Below, one piece after another: positions 1-7,748 of a stretch of DNA of 11,500 nucleotides; positions within the stretch are counted from its first letter, which is position 1, and each line of letters opens with the position of its first letter. The position numbers and the translations under genes are program-made. Under the pieces are notes generated by a model that had not been told where the DNA came from, made no database searches, and saw only the letters and a program-made list of their open reading frames with translations. Location: positions 4,273,501-4,285,000 of the forward strand of contig WPIO01000031.1 of NCBI GenBank assembly GCA_009760855.2, in the 5' to 3' direction. Source of the stretch: Cristatella mucedo (lineage: Eukaryota > Bryozoa > Phylactolaemata > Cristatellidae).

Positions 1-1426
1 GGTACGATAAAAGATACCAGCTTTGACCTGTGCCTCCGACAGCTGTGGAAAGACACCTTACAGGTACTCGAAAACAGCTGACTTATTGACTAGATCCGTG
101 AGAAATTGCTTGGTGAGGCCCTAAGTTGATGTGATGTGATGGCGTCACTTCCTGCAGAGGGTCTACAAGTCGCACTCCCACATGGATGCCGTCTTCCCTA
201 AAGAGAGCTCGGCCCGCTGCGTTGGCCAGTTCCTTCTTTTGTGAAAGTGCACCTCAGTGCACCCGAGCTTTCATACAGGCAAACGAAAAAAGGTAAGAAA
301 AGATTATAAAAGGAAAGGTAATTCCGTAAAACCGCCTTGGATGCCTATGTGTAACATTCAGAATGAATCCGTATTTTTTTTTTATTGGCGAAGTATGGCC
401 GTCTCTCCTCAGCTTCACCTGTACAATTAGAATCTGGATCTGCCCTATTTTCCTAACAGTTCGACTTGCTACTCTCTTCTGAAGACGGCTGATCGCTTTT
501 CGAAGGGATTTTTATGAGGAGCTCAGAGTTAGGTACTGGGGCGATAGATGAAGGAACGAGCGGACACTTGAAGGGAGGCCTGCTCTTGCAGGTTGGACGT
601 TAGGGATGGTCCACCGTGTGCAAGCGACAGTTCTTTGGGTGGTCAGCCGGCTCATGCCAAATTCTGGAGAAAGCAAACTTCATGGCTCTTCTTGTCTCCC
701 CTGCATCAGCCGTTAAACATACTTTTAAAACATTGCATTCCACTCAATACCTAATATCTGCAAGAAATTCCATCCGGACAGCAGCAATTGTTCACCTTCA
801 CCTTCGCGAGTTCTCGTTCAGTGACATGGTGCATGCGACACGGGGTGCCTGGGGCATGTCTTGATTCCCGGTAGGCATGCCGAAGTATGCTTTGTAGGAC
901 TCGAACATCTTATCCTTTTATGGAGCAATATTTTGCTTTTTTGCTGATAAATTCTCCACACACGTAGCAAAATGTACACGCTGAATGCAAATAGACTCTC
1001 TGCAAGCTGCCAATCAAATATGGCTATTACAATTCTCTTCCTCGGCAATACCACTAAACTAAAAATTATTTATGGCACCAGTACTGTTATAATTCTACGG
1101 ATACTACACTATTGAGTTATATCTGCCTAAACCTCACTAATTGAGTGGCGATATATCGTGTTATAAATGCAAATCTGACGTCAGCGTCGTACCAGAGAGC
1201 AGAATCAGATTACTTCTGAATATTTTTGTGCCGACCACCTAGGTTTTTGTGAGGCAATAGCTATTGTCTATTTCTTTAGGTACAGGGGATTAGGAAAACA
1301 TACTTTGTACCAAAGGAAAAGATAAATTGAAATCCAACACCTAGTCTAATTATATGAGGGCATTTTTATTGCACCTAAACAGAACTAGATCTTTTTAGGC
1401 ACTTTAAACATGCTGCAAAGATTACA
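1..1426. other. AT-rich non-coding stretch, no gene recognised
   Basis: Stop codons are frequent in all frames and the short open frames here (for example 616-864 and 818-1054) resemble no family I know. The stretch has a T10 tract near 366-375, a GTGCAC pair near 247-264, and short palindromes such as the 12-bp one at 1255-1266. Nothing else supports a feature apart from the octamer/CRE pair listed separately. Confidence 0.6.
1167..1183. promoter_or_regulatory. Octamer (ATGCAAAT) beside palindromic CRE (TGACGTCA)
   Basis: ATGCAAAT lies at 1167-1174 and a perfect TGACGTCA at 1176-1183, one base apart. These are the consensus sites of POU/Oct factors and of CREB/ATF bZIP factors. Read on the minus strand the order is CRE, ATTTGCAT, then a TTATAA-containing stretch and a TATATC motif, a promoter-like order but very tightly packed. 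No gene is visible downstream on either strand, so the function is inferred from motifs only. Confidence 0.3.
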
Positions 1427-1514
1427 AGAGAAAGAATGAGAGAGACGGAGAGAGGTAAGAGCAAGGGGCATATTAAGTGCCTGATCCATGCTTGTACAAG
1501 AGCTAAACAGTGTG

Positions 1515-1782
<268 letters not shown>

Positions 1783-1908
1783 TAAATCTCTTTCTCAATC
1801 TCTTATTTTCCTCTAGCTCTCCTCAAATCTCTTTTCTTGTCTCTCTATCCTTAGATAAGCACGAAAGCATGCATAAACAAACACACAATCTCTCTCTCAC
1901 TCTCTTGG
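1783..1908. repeat. Decayed CT-rich flank of the microsatellite
   Basis: CT-rich sequence with many interruptions follows the array (ATCTCTTTCTC-type blocks to about 1850, then a last short CT run at about 1888-1906). It looks like an older, mutated part of the same expansion. Confidence 0.6.
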
Positions 1909-2500
1909 GCGAGTAGCACTCTTTACCTAGGTATATGCACAATATCTCAAAGTCAGCCTGCTGGTGTTAGTTGCATGAGTCAACAGGTTAAGCTGGAGAA
2001 TGCCGTTCTAGCCCCTAAAGTAGAGCGGTAAGGTGGAACTCTAATGAAAACAAGCATGCTTTATCCAATACCGGTCCTAAGTACATGTTAGGTCCTGCAC
2101 ACCCACCGTCAAGCCGCTGTCATTGCTGGGGCAAAGCAGGAGCTGACTGACAACAGAAGATGATGACATCAGTCACCAGTCACAGCCCTAGCCAATTGAT
2201 GAGCACCCGGCTGCTGCAGAAGCACTGGCCCGCGAAATACCCTTTGACCTGTCTGACCGTGATTAATGAACAGCTCATCATGCCGGTGAGATGTTAATTT
2301 ACAGGTAGGTACCTGTCGGAAGCTACCGATCAACGCTAGGAGCAGCGACCGCTTTAAAGTCCTGACAGAATTAGGCCTCAAACATAGGAGCTCCTAAAGG
2401 TACTAGTCGAGGCCGACACAAGTCAAACAGGGAGCGACGCCTAAACCTGGTATCACGACTAGCGACTTGTAGGTGCAGCACCCAGGCTTGCTGGTATGAC
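1909..2500. other. Non-coding, no gene recognised
   Basis: Mixed-composition sequence with no ORF of recognisable content, no tRNA box pair and no clear repeat. Confidence 0.5.
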
Positions 2501-2662
2501 GACAGTAGAGTAGACAGTAGAAGGGAGACAGGAGAGGATGAGATAGTAGAGGAGGAGACAGTAGATGAGGAGACAGTAGAGGAGGAGACAGTAGAGGAGG
2601 AGACAGTAGAGGAGCAGACAAGTAGAGGATGGAGACAGTAGAGGAAGAGACAGAGGAGAGAG
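2501..2662. repeat. Purine-rich minisatellite, 15-bp unit
   Basis: Roughly seven head-to-tail copies of a 15-bp unit close to GACAGTAGAGGAGGA run from about 2540 to 2640, with degenerate copies on both sides. Individual copies differ by single substitutions or small insertions (GAGCA, an extra A, GATGGA). Because the period is a multiple of three, three minus-strand frames stay open and give repeated Ser-Ser-Thr-Val-Ser, Leu-Leu-Ser-Pro-Pro or Tyr-Cys-Leu-Leu-Leu peptides. I regard these as consequences of the repeat and not as proteins. Confidence 0.9.
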
Positions 2663-3285
2663 AATTTCAACCTCAACATAACAAGTCCTCCGTGCACTTA
2701 GCATAGAAAGGTGTATTCGATAGTGCAGGCAGGTTGCAGACTTCCAGAATCAGATATGGCTTACAGCAAATCTTGTAGGGCTTACAGGCTAGAGTTAAAC
2801 CCAGCCCAACTGCCAAGGCATCAAACTGCATGCCTACTACATGACTTCGGCTGTCGTGCTGCCTAACCTCGATTAACAAATACCTTGGTAGGGATAATCT
2901 AGCTTATTTAGCAGGTTTTGGTTTCATTCCTGCTGCAAATATTTGACGAGGAGAATCCGTCGAGGACAGGCTGCATTGTGATCGTGCACACCGAGCTAGC
3001 TACAGCAGGAACTGAAGATACAACAAATCGATGACAATCTGTCGATCTGTCGAGGTCTCCCTGTGCATCTAAATAGCCAGCTATGATCTAACATGACTCA
3101 TCAAAACGACACCTGCGTGAATAGCACGGCTAGGCACAGACAAGTATAAGGTGGTTTGATGTCGAATCCAGACTGCCAAGCAGTTTCAATCAACAGATAC
3201 ACGTGAAGCCGTGGTATGAAGGAGGTGGATACTAGCGGAAGTGCTTGCACCATGACTTGCAACACGAGCTCGAGCACGGTAGAGG
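2663..3285. other. Non-coding, no gene recognised
   Basis: No supportable ORF. A small inverted repeat (AGCAGG at 2910-2915 with CCTGCT at 2929-2934) is the only local structure seen. Confidence 0.5.
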
Positions 3286-3340
3286 TGCAGCAGCGACGGC
3301 AGCAGTTCGAGCAGCAGCAGCAGCTACTGCCGCTGCTGCA
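3286..3340. repeat. CAG/CTG-rich segment able to form a hairpin
   Basis: GCAG-rich sequence at 3286-3325 is followed by its complement GCTGCTGCA at 3332-3340. TGCAGCAGCG at 3286-3295 pairs with CGCTGCTGCA at 3331-3340, and after a 3-base bulge GCAG pairs with CTGC, giving a 55-base stem-loop. A trinucleotide-repeat origin explains this more simply than a small-RNA precursor. Confidence 0.6.
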
Positions 3341-3371
3341 CAGTGCTTACACTACAGCATAACATGATAAA

Positions 3372-3413
3372 GAGCACGAGAGGCCAGTGCAGCATCAGCC
3401 GCCCCTCGTGCTC
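3372..3413. repeat. Inverted repeat, 13-bp arms with one mismatch
   Basis: GAGCACGAG at 3372-3380 pairs perfectly with CTCGTGCTC at 3405-3413. After one A/C mismatch, GGC (3382-3384) pairs with GCC (3401-3403), leaving a 16-base loop. Function unknown. Confidence 0.7.
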
Positions 3414-4111
3414 GTCGTCACGTGCTGCTTGTTAGCTGACTCGGCGAAGTACTATAAACTAGACCAACTATCAGCAGGACAACATGTCGTGACTAGGCCG
3501 TTGGGTGTAAAGTAGCTGCTCACCTTTGGCGAATACCAAGTAGGACCGAGCACCTGCCCGGCAGGCTAAGCCAGCCACCACCACCATTAATCGGCAAGAA
3601 ACAGGTGGCTGCATCCGAATTCAGAGTGGAATGGGGAGGCATGATCCAATCTGCAGTCGGGCCAGCCTCGCGTGCGTGAGGCAGTCAGTGCAGCAGCAGC
3701 AGCAGCTGGAAAGGCTGGCGATCGGCCAAGCCCTCCAGGAGCCGAAGCATTGCATTACATATTATGAGTGCCGTAAACAGCCTCTGTGCCGACCAGCCTA
3801 AGGGAACACGGTGAAGGTGAAGGTGTATGTGCAGCAGGCAAAGAGCAGCATGAGAGGGCGAGAGGGTGAAGGCGTTCCTCTTTAGTACCATCACGTTCAC
3901 ACATGTAGCTCCGATGAGCGTTCCGAGCGACGGGAGAAACCGGAAGCTTCATGGAGAAGGACACCGTCGCCGGGCAGCTAGCTCACTCCAGCCCATGTCC
4001 AAGTCCCTAGCGGTGAGTTCTCCTAACGGATTGCCATGCTTTTCGAATAGCTACTCATATTGACGGGTGCAAAAATGTTCTCCCTAAGGACTTCAGGGAC
4101 GAAGCTTATTC
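3414..4111. other. Non-coding, no gene recognised
   Basis: Contains a short (CAG)5 run at about 3690-3705 and a good splice-donor-like CGGTGAGT at 4011-4018, but no coding exon that I can connect to it. The short open frames here lack recognisable content. Confidence 0.45.
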
Positions 4112-4146
4112 TTGCAGCTGCAGCTCGCTTCCCGGCAGAGGCTCTT

Positions 4147-4160
4147 CCCCCCCCCCCCCC
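4147..4160. repeat. Poly-C tract (14 C)
   Basis: Uninterrupted run of 14 C. It is the first of four long C runs on the plus strand; the others are at 4855-4869, 5486-5496 and 8091-8100. Confidence 0.95.
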
Positions 4161-4723
4161 AAGAGACTCTTCCCGGCCAGCCCTGGCGTTCGGCTGAACC
4201 GCGGCTGGGGATCGTAGCTGGGGATCTGCCTCGGCTGCCACCGGCTGCTTCCTACCAGGTTCCTACCGGGCATCCTTCGGATTCTTCGGCACCGAGCGTA
4301 AGCAGCAGCTGCCCCATTCAGCTCATCCGGCCCATACGCGACGACAATTTCAACGACGCTATAGCACGTTCGCGTCGCTCCGACGATCTAGCTAGCGCTT
4401 TAGGCTGCACGCCGTGCACCACATTGCAGACGTGCACTGAGTGCCAGGTGTTGCACTGCGGGAGCCTTCCAACGGCACGAAGTCCGCAGGCCCCAACAGC
4501 AGATTCAGCCCCGTGCGTCATCGGTCACGAACGAACATCGAGGCAATGGCCGCGAGTCGGAGCCGGCTGCCAGCCGCCGGCTGCGTTGTCAGGTTATTTG
4601 GCCTCTGCCTCTCTTGAGATATTCAGCCACCGAAGTCTCTTCCGAAAGTTAGCGCTGCTTAGCTACCTTCTCGACGGCAGCCTCACTGGCCACCGGTGAC
4701 ACGCAGTTACCGATACTTGCATA

Positions 4724-5692
4724 ATGTCGGCAGCCGACGCAGCAGAGCGCCTGTGCAGCCAGCGAAACCCGCTGCTGGGGCGGGGCAGGGCAGGGCACCA
4801 GCGCCCCGACGGCTCGCCTGCGTACAGGCGCTGGCCGAGATCCACTCCACCGCTCCCCCCCCCCCCCCCGCCGGAAGCCAGCGAAGCATCGCCGAAGTCG
4901 CGAGCCCGGTTCCGTCCTCCGTCGAGTGCTCCATCGAACGACGACGCAGCGCCACCGGCGACCGAAGCGGCGCCGCGCGGCGACTGCTCTCAAGCAGGCC
5001 GTCGCGATAAGCCTGAAGCGAGCACTTCGGACGCGGACGAACACCCGTCACCCTCGGACCCGGACACGGCGCTGCGACAGCCGCAGCGACCGAACGGCCG
5101 AGGGTGCTGCGGCGGCGGCTGGCGAGGAGCGCGAGATCGGCCCCCTTTAAGCTCCCGCCCCATTTCCCCCTCCGCGCGACCAGCCAAACCAGCCCGCACA
5201 CGCGCACGCACCCACCCACCCACCCACCCACCCAACCACCTTGCGGCGGCCGGTGGCGGAAGACAACATCGTCCGGAGAGCGGGGAGGACCGCGCTCGCC
5301 TGGCAGCCGTTACGGATGCGCAGCCCCGCCAGCGACCGGCGCCGAGACCCCAGTACACGAACGCTGGCCAGCGAGCACCGCCAGGGAGCGCAGACAGCCG
5401 ACGGCGCCTCCGCGGAGCCGCGAGACCGAGCGAACGCCGGGTCCGCCGAGCGTTCTCTACGCCACCCACGTGCAGCGCAGCGGCTCCCCCCCCCCCACGA
5501 GCCCCGTACCGCGCACGAGCGGCCGCCGAGCGGCCCCGTCGCGGCGACACCTCGCGGGGCCGTACGCGGCTCTCGCTCACCTCGCCCGTGCAGACGGTCG
5601 AGCGCAGGCGCATCGGCCGACGGCGGCGACCGAGAAAATGCGGCCAACAGCCTATGCGCGGCCTACGTGCTGGCGATCACGTGACTCGATGA
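4724..5692 (+). CDS. Open frame of 322 codons, unrecognised, probably spurious
   Basis: This is the longest ATG-initiated frame in the GC-rich block. It starts Met-Ser-Ala-Ala-Asp-Ala and its context (ATAATGT) is a modest translation start. The product would be rich in Pro, Arg, Ala and Ser, with a Pro run encoded by the poly-C tract (about residues 44-50) and His-Pro-Pro-Thr repeats encoded by the (CCCA)n run (about residues 163-172). It has no domain, signal peptide or membrane segment that I recognise. Overlapping frames of similar length and composition exist on both strands, which is what GC-rich non-coding DNA gives. It could be part of a first exon, but I consider it more likely not a gene. 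Confidence 0.1.
   Translation: MSAADAAERLCSQRNPLLGRGRAGHQRPDGSPAYRRWPRSTPPLPPPPPPEASEASPKSRARFRPPSSAPSNDDAAPPATEAAPRGDCSQAGRRDKPEASTSDADEHPSPSDPDTALRQPQRPNGRGCCGGGWRGARDRPPLSSRPISPSARPAKPARTRARTHPPTHPPNHLAAAGGGRQHRPESGEDRARLAAVTDAQPRQRPAPRPQYTNAGQRAPPGSADSRRRLRGAARPSERRVRRAFSTPPTCSAAAPPPPRAPYRARAAAERPRRGDTSRGRTRLSLTSPVQTVERRRIGRRRRPRKCGQQPMRGLRAGDHVTR
4855..4869. repeat. Poly-C tract (15 C)
   Basis: Uninterrupted run of 15 C followed by GCCGG. On the minus strand this is G15, prone to quadruplex formation and length errors. Confidence 0.95.
5210..5239. repeat. (ACCC)n run; G-quadruplex motif on minus strand
   Basis: Six tandem ACCC units (5210-5233) followed by AACCACC. The minus strand therefore carries six consecutive GGGT units. 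That is more than the four G3 runs with single-base loops that define a very stable intramolecular quadruplex. Confidence 0.9.
5486..5496. repeat. Poly-C tract (11 C)
   Basis: Run of 11 C within the CpG block, preceded by GGCT. An E-box core CACGTG lies just upstream at 5467-5472. Confidence 0.9.
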
Positions 5693-5697
5693 CGTCT
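5677..5697. promoter_or_regulatory. E-box (TCACGTGAC) and CRE-like (TGACGTCT) pair
   Basis: TCACGTGAC at 5677-5685 matches the extended E-box bound by USF and MiT/TFE-type bHLH factors. TGACGTCT at 5690-5697 differs from the full CRE by one base. They are four bases apart in the CpG block, a typical promoter combination. No mapped start site or gene supports it directly. Confidence 0.35.
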
Positions 5698-5811
5698 TAT
5701 TTATGTCGACTTTCGCGACGAGCGGCGAGTTCTCCCGCGCTCGGGCGGCTGCCTTCGAGCTGACCGGCCGTAGCGTCGGGTGCGGCCCGTGCGAAAGGCC
5801 TCGCCGAGCTA

Positions 5812-5902
5812 CTCGGAGCGCGGCAGCGTAAGCCGCACGCTCGGAGCGGCGGCTCGCGCTCCGAGCGCGCGGCGCTCCGCGAGTCCACTTGCGCTCGGAG
5901 CG
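5812..5902. repeat. Cluster of CTCGGAGCG motif, three direct and one inverted
   Basis: CTCGGAGCG occurs at 5812-5820, 5840-5848 and 5894-5902, and in inverted form at 5857-5865. The second and inverted copies form a perfect 11-bp-arm inverted repeat (5838-5848 with 5857-5867) around an 8-base loop. It may be a factor-binding cluster or local duplication inside GC-rich DNA. Confidence 0.6.
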
Positions 5903-6033
5903 CTGCTGCGCTGCGACGGGGCTGAGGGGAACCGCCGCCGTCGGCAGCGGCCGCTGAGCGACAAACCGAATGAATGAGTGGCGGCGCCTAAGACGGGCAC
6001 CACGGCGCCGCCGAGTCGCAGACGGGCGCTCCC

Positions 6034-6098
6034 TGCGCCTGCGCGCGAGCGCGCGCCCCCGCCTTTTTCGCGGAAGCGAGGCAAACGTTGGGTCCAAT
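6034..6098. promoter_or_regulatory. NRF1-like site and CCAAT box at the CpG-block edge
   Basis: TGCGCCTGCGC at 6034-6044 differs by one base from the NRF1 palindrome TGCGCATGCGC, and GTCCAATCG at 6092-6100 contains a CCAAT box (6094-6098). Both sit where the GC-rich block gives way to AT-richer sequence. Motif-only evidence. Confidence 0.25.
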
Positions 6099-6141
6099 CG
6101 CAAGTCTGCGCCGGTCGCGCTGAGCCAGACGCGAGGTTAAA

Positions 6142-6354
6142 ATGATAATCATATTAATTTTTACATTTCGCCCTGGCGAAACTAAGTTTCGTTCTGCCCG
6201 AGCCACTATGCGTAAGAAAGGAAGCGTCTCGATTGATTTGCGGCAACTCGCACAATTTCATTACTCACGAGCACTCAAAAGACTATTCACGGGCGCGGGA
6301 CAGACGCGGCGAGACATGGGTGGATTCTCAACTTATTTACAAATAAATATATAA
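6142..6354 (+). CDS. Small open frame, 70 codons, unrecognised
   Basis: An ATG-initiated frame that begins with a short hydrophobic run (Met followed by Ile/Leu and Phe for about 9 residues) and continues basic and polar. It lies where composition drops from the CpG block. By coincidence it has a prokaryote-like setting: GAGG at 6133-6136, five bases before the ATG, and a hairpin plus T8 about 15 bases after the stop. I recognise no family, and in an animal genome this arrangement has no expected meaning. A chance ORF is the most likely explanation. Confidence 0.1.
   Translation: MIIILIFTFRPGETKFRSARATMRKKGSVSIDLRQLAQFHYSRALKRLFTGAGQTRRDMGGFSTYLQINI
6166..6181. repeat. Perfect 7-bp-arm hairpin
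   Basis: TTTCGCC (6166-6172) and GGCGAAA (6175-6181) are perfectly complementary with a 2-base spacer, so in practice a near-palindrome. It lies inside the small 6142-6354 frame. Confidence 0.6.
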
Positions 6355-6368
6355 TTCATTTGAATAGC

Positions 6369-6407
6369 GCCCGAATAGATCTTGATCTCTCTTCGGGCAT
6401 TTTTTTT
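6369..6407 (+). other. Stem-loop followed by eight T (terminator-like)
   Basis: GCCCGAA (6369-6375) pairs with TTCGGGC (6392-6398). Inside it, AGATC (6377-6381) pairs with GATCT (6384-6388), so nearly the whole 30-base segment folds. It is followed by A and T8 (6400-6407). The shape matches a bacterial intrinsic terminator, and a T run of this length also terminates RNA polymerase III. No pol III A/B boxes were found upstream, so the function is unknown. Confidence 0.55.
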
Positions 6408-6459
6408 AACAGCTACCGCCAAGTTCGAGCCTGACAGGACCCTGGCTGTAGGCGAGCAC

Positions 6460-6489
6460 CTTGCCAGCTGGGCTAAACCAGCTGGCAAG
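6460..6489. repeat. Perfect 12-bp-arm inverted repeat
   Basis: CTTGCCAGCTGG (6460-6471) and CCAGCTGGCAAG (6478-6489) are exact reverse complements around a 6-base loop GCTAAA. Each arm contains a CAGCTG E-box core. It lies about 60 bases after the stem-loop with the T run. Confidence 0.85.
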
Positions 6490-6676
6490 CATTGCGCTTA
6501 TCTTACGGCGAGCGGGCTTCACGAACACCCGACGGCCACCTCGTCGGGGAGCGCTGTCTAGGGGCGAACGCGGCTGCGACGACCGCGAGGCCAAGGTCGA
6601 ATAAGGTGCGCGAGAGAGGATGGATCTCGCTGTGCATCGGTGGGACACGGGTAGACGGTGAGAGACCAAGGCAAAG

Positions 6677-6717
6677 AGAGAGAGAGAGAGACAGAGACAG
6701 AGAGGGACAGAGAGAGT
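6677..6717. repeat. GA-rich simple repeat
   Basis: AGAGAG repeat interrupted by AGACAG and GGGAC units. It resembles GAGA-factor-type sites and also the complement of the CT arrays. The Arg-Glu-rich open frame over it is low complexity, not a gene. Confidence 0.8.
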
Positions 6718-6845
6718 CGCACACAAAAAAGAGGAAACAGATACTTGAGATGGAAGAGCTCGCAAGTAGAGCTCGTGAGAGGAGAGGAGAGATTACGAGT
6801 GTGAGAGAGCACGCGTCTTACGCGAGAGTGTGCTACTACAAATAA

Positions 6846-7250
6846 GCGCTAACGTAAGGTGCAGCGGAGTGGTATTAGACGCAAGAGCACTGCGATACAT
6901 GACTATTGGAAATTTATTGCGGCTGGCCGGCTCTTCCAGCGACTACGCTATCGTACTGCAGCTTGCGAAATGTAGCGCTACAGCACGCGAATAACGTATT
7001 CCTATCGTCACTATTACGTAGTTTCCTTGCATAAAATTGTGATTGCATCGCTGCCACTGGAGGACGCACATGGTTCGCAGGAGATTGTGTGCACAGAGGG
7101 GTGGGTGCTGCTCTTCCGGTTACTAGCCAGCGTCCAACAGTGCTTTCTGGACCTTCTCGAACTACTTACTCGCAGGCGCTTCGTAGTGCAGTTACTGGAT
7201 CTTGCGGACTTTCATCAGTCGCAACACCTTATAATCTCTACCAACAGCGA
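6846..7250. other. Non-coding, no gene recognised
   Basis: Contains the 12-bp palindrome TGTAGCGCTACA (6971-6982). A frame at 7027-7365 is open but starts at TTG, overlaps the repeat copy below, and matches nothing known to me. Confidence 0.45.
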
Positions 7251-7395
7251 GAAAGTCCTTCGTCCTTCGGTCACGCGGCAAGATGGCAACCAGTGCTTCC
7301 GTGAGCGACGTGCAATAGACGTGCAATTCTACTATGACTCACGAAGCGAGACCACAGACAGTTAGCTCTAGTAATAATAGTAATACGTTTGTATA
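7251..7395 (+). repeat. Unidentified dispersed repeat, copy A
   Basis: The body (7251-7370) aligns with 7749-7864 in direct orientation. Shared blocks are GAAAGTCC, CAAGATGGC, an ACTTCCG/GCTTCCG block, GACTCA followed by GAAGCGAG, CCACAG and AGCTCTA. The tail (7369-7395) matches the reverse complement of the copy B tail, with a 15-bp exact core AGTAATACGTTTGTA at 7379-7393. There is no coding capacity. The class is unknown and could be a SINE or MITE-like element. Confidence 0.7.
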
Positions 7396-7397
7396 GC

Positions 7398-7748
7398 CCC
7401 CTTACAGAACTAATTCTCTTTCAAGACACTTTACAGATGCTGTAGTAAAGCATGACCAAGCAATTAGTGGTAATATTCGCAATTTCATCAAGCTTGTAAG
7501 AAGTAAATTGCACAAGGTGATCGTATGGATATAGTTAGTAGCAACAGAGATGGTTTCAGCACGCAAGTTCGCACAGAGGACGATTCACAAGACCCACTAA
7601 ATGCTGTAAACGACTTACACCTGTACGCGCTGCATACATCCCTCAGCATACGTACACATATATAGGTATAAATGCACGTACATGCAAAGATGCACACAAG
7701 ACCGAAATTTAGTTCTCCGAGCGGGCTATCCCTAACTAATTAAAGAAC
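7398..7748. other. Spacer between the two repeat copies, no gene
   Basis: AT-richer sequence, with alternating CACATATATA and TGCACGTACATGCA stretches around 7650-7690. No recognisable ORF. If 7367-7397 and 7862-7894 are terminal inverted repeats, this would be the interior of a roughly 530-bp element. Confidence 0.45.

Larger units (their letters stand above)
4690..6065. promoter_or_regulatory. CpG-rich, GC-rich block (candidate promoter island)
   Basis: This stretch is visibly GC-rich with abundant CpG dinucleotides, in contrast to the AT-richer sequence at 1-1500 and 6120-6400. Vertebrate and some invertebrate housekeeping promoters have this composition. Several long frames are open on both strands (the largest is 4724-5692), which is expected in GC-rich DNA with few TAA/TAG/TGA. 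It also holds promoter-type motifs: E-box, CRE-like, an NRF1-like site and, just beyond the edge, CCAAT. No transcription start or coding exon is demonstrable. It could equally be a GC-rich repeat-laden region. Confidence 0.5.

Noticed and set aside
2371-2704. Three overlapping minus-strand frames with pentapeptide repeats
   Set aside because: Produced by the 15-bp minisatellite; no recognisable unique domain around it.
4112-4699. 195-codon plus-strand frame
   Set aside because: Begins at TTG and not ATG, crosses the C14 run, and the product has no recognisable domain.
4707-5647. Minus-strand Arg/Ala/Gly-rich frames opposite the CpG block
   Set aside because: Several overlapping frames of the same composition are open together, as expected in GC-rich DNA; the 5147-5647 frame starts at TTG.
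6421-6435. GTTCGAGCC as a tRNA B box
   Set aside because: The first consensus G is missing and no A box or cloverleaf could be built around it.
6492-6845. 117-codon frame with an Arg-Glu-Arg-Asp stretch
   Set aside because: The charged stretch comes from the GA repeat, the start is TTG, and the rest matches nothing known to me.
6989-7020. Possible third copy of the AACGTATT tail seen in repeats A and B
   Set aside because: Only the AACGTATT-CTAT part agrees, and no body homology precedes it.
7027-7365. 112-codon frame
   Set aside because: Starts at TTG and its end lies inside repeat copy A, whose partner copy B has diverged with indels and keeps no matching frame.
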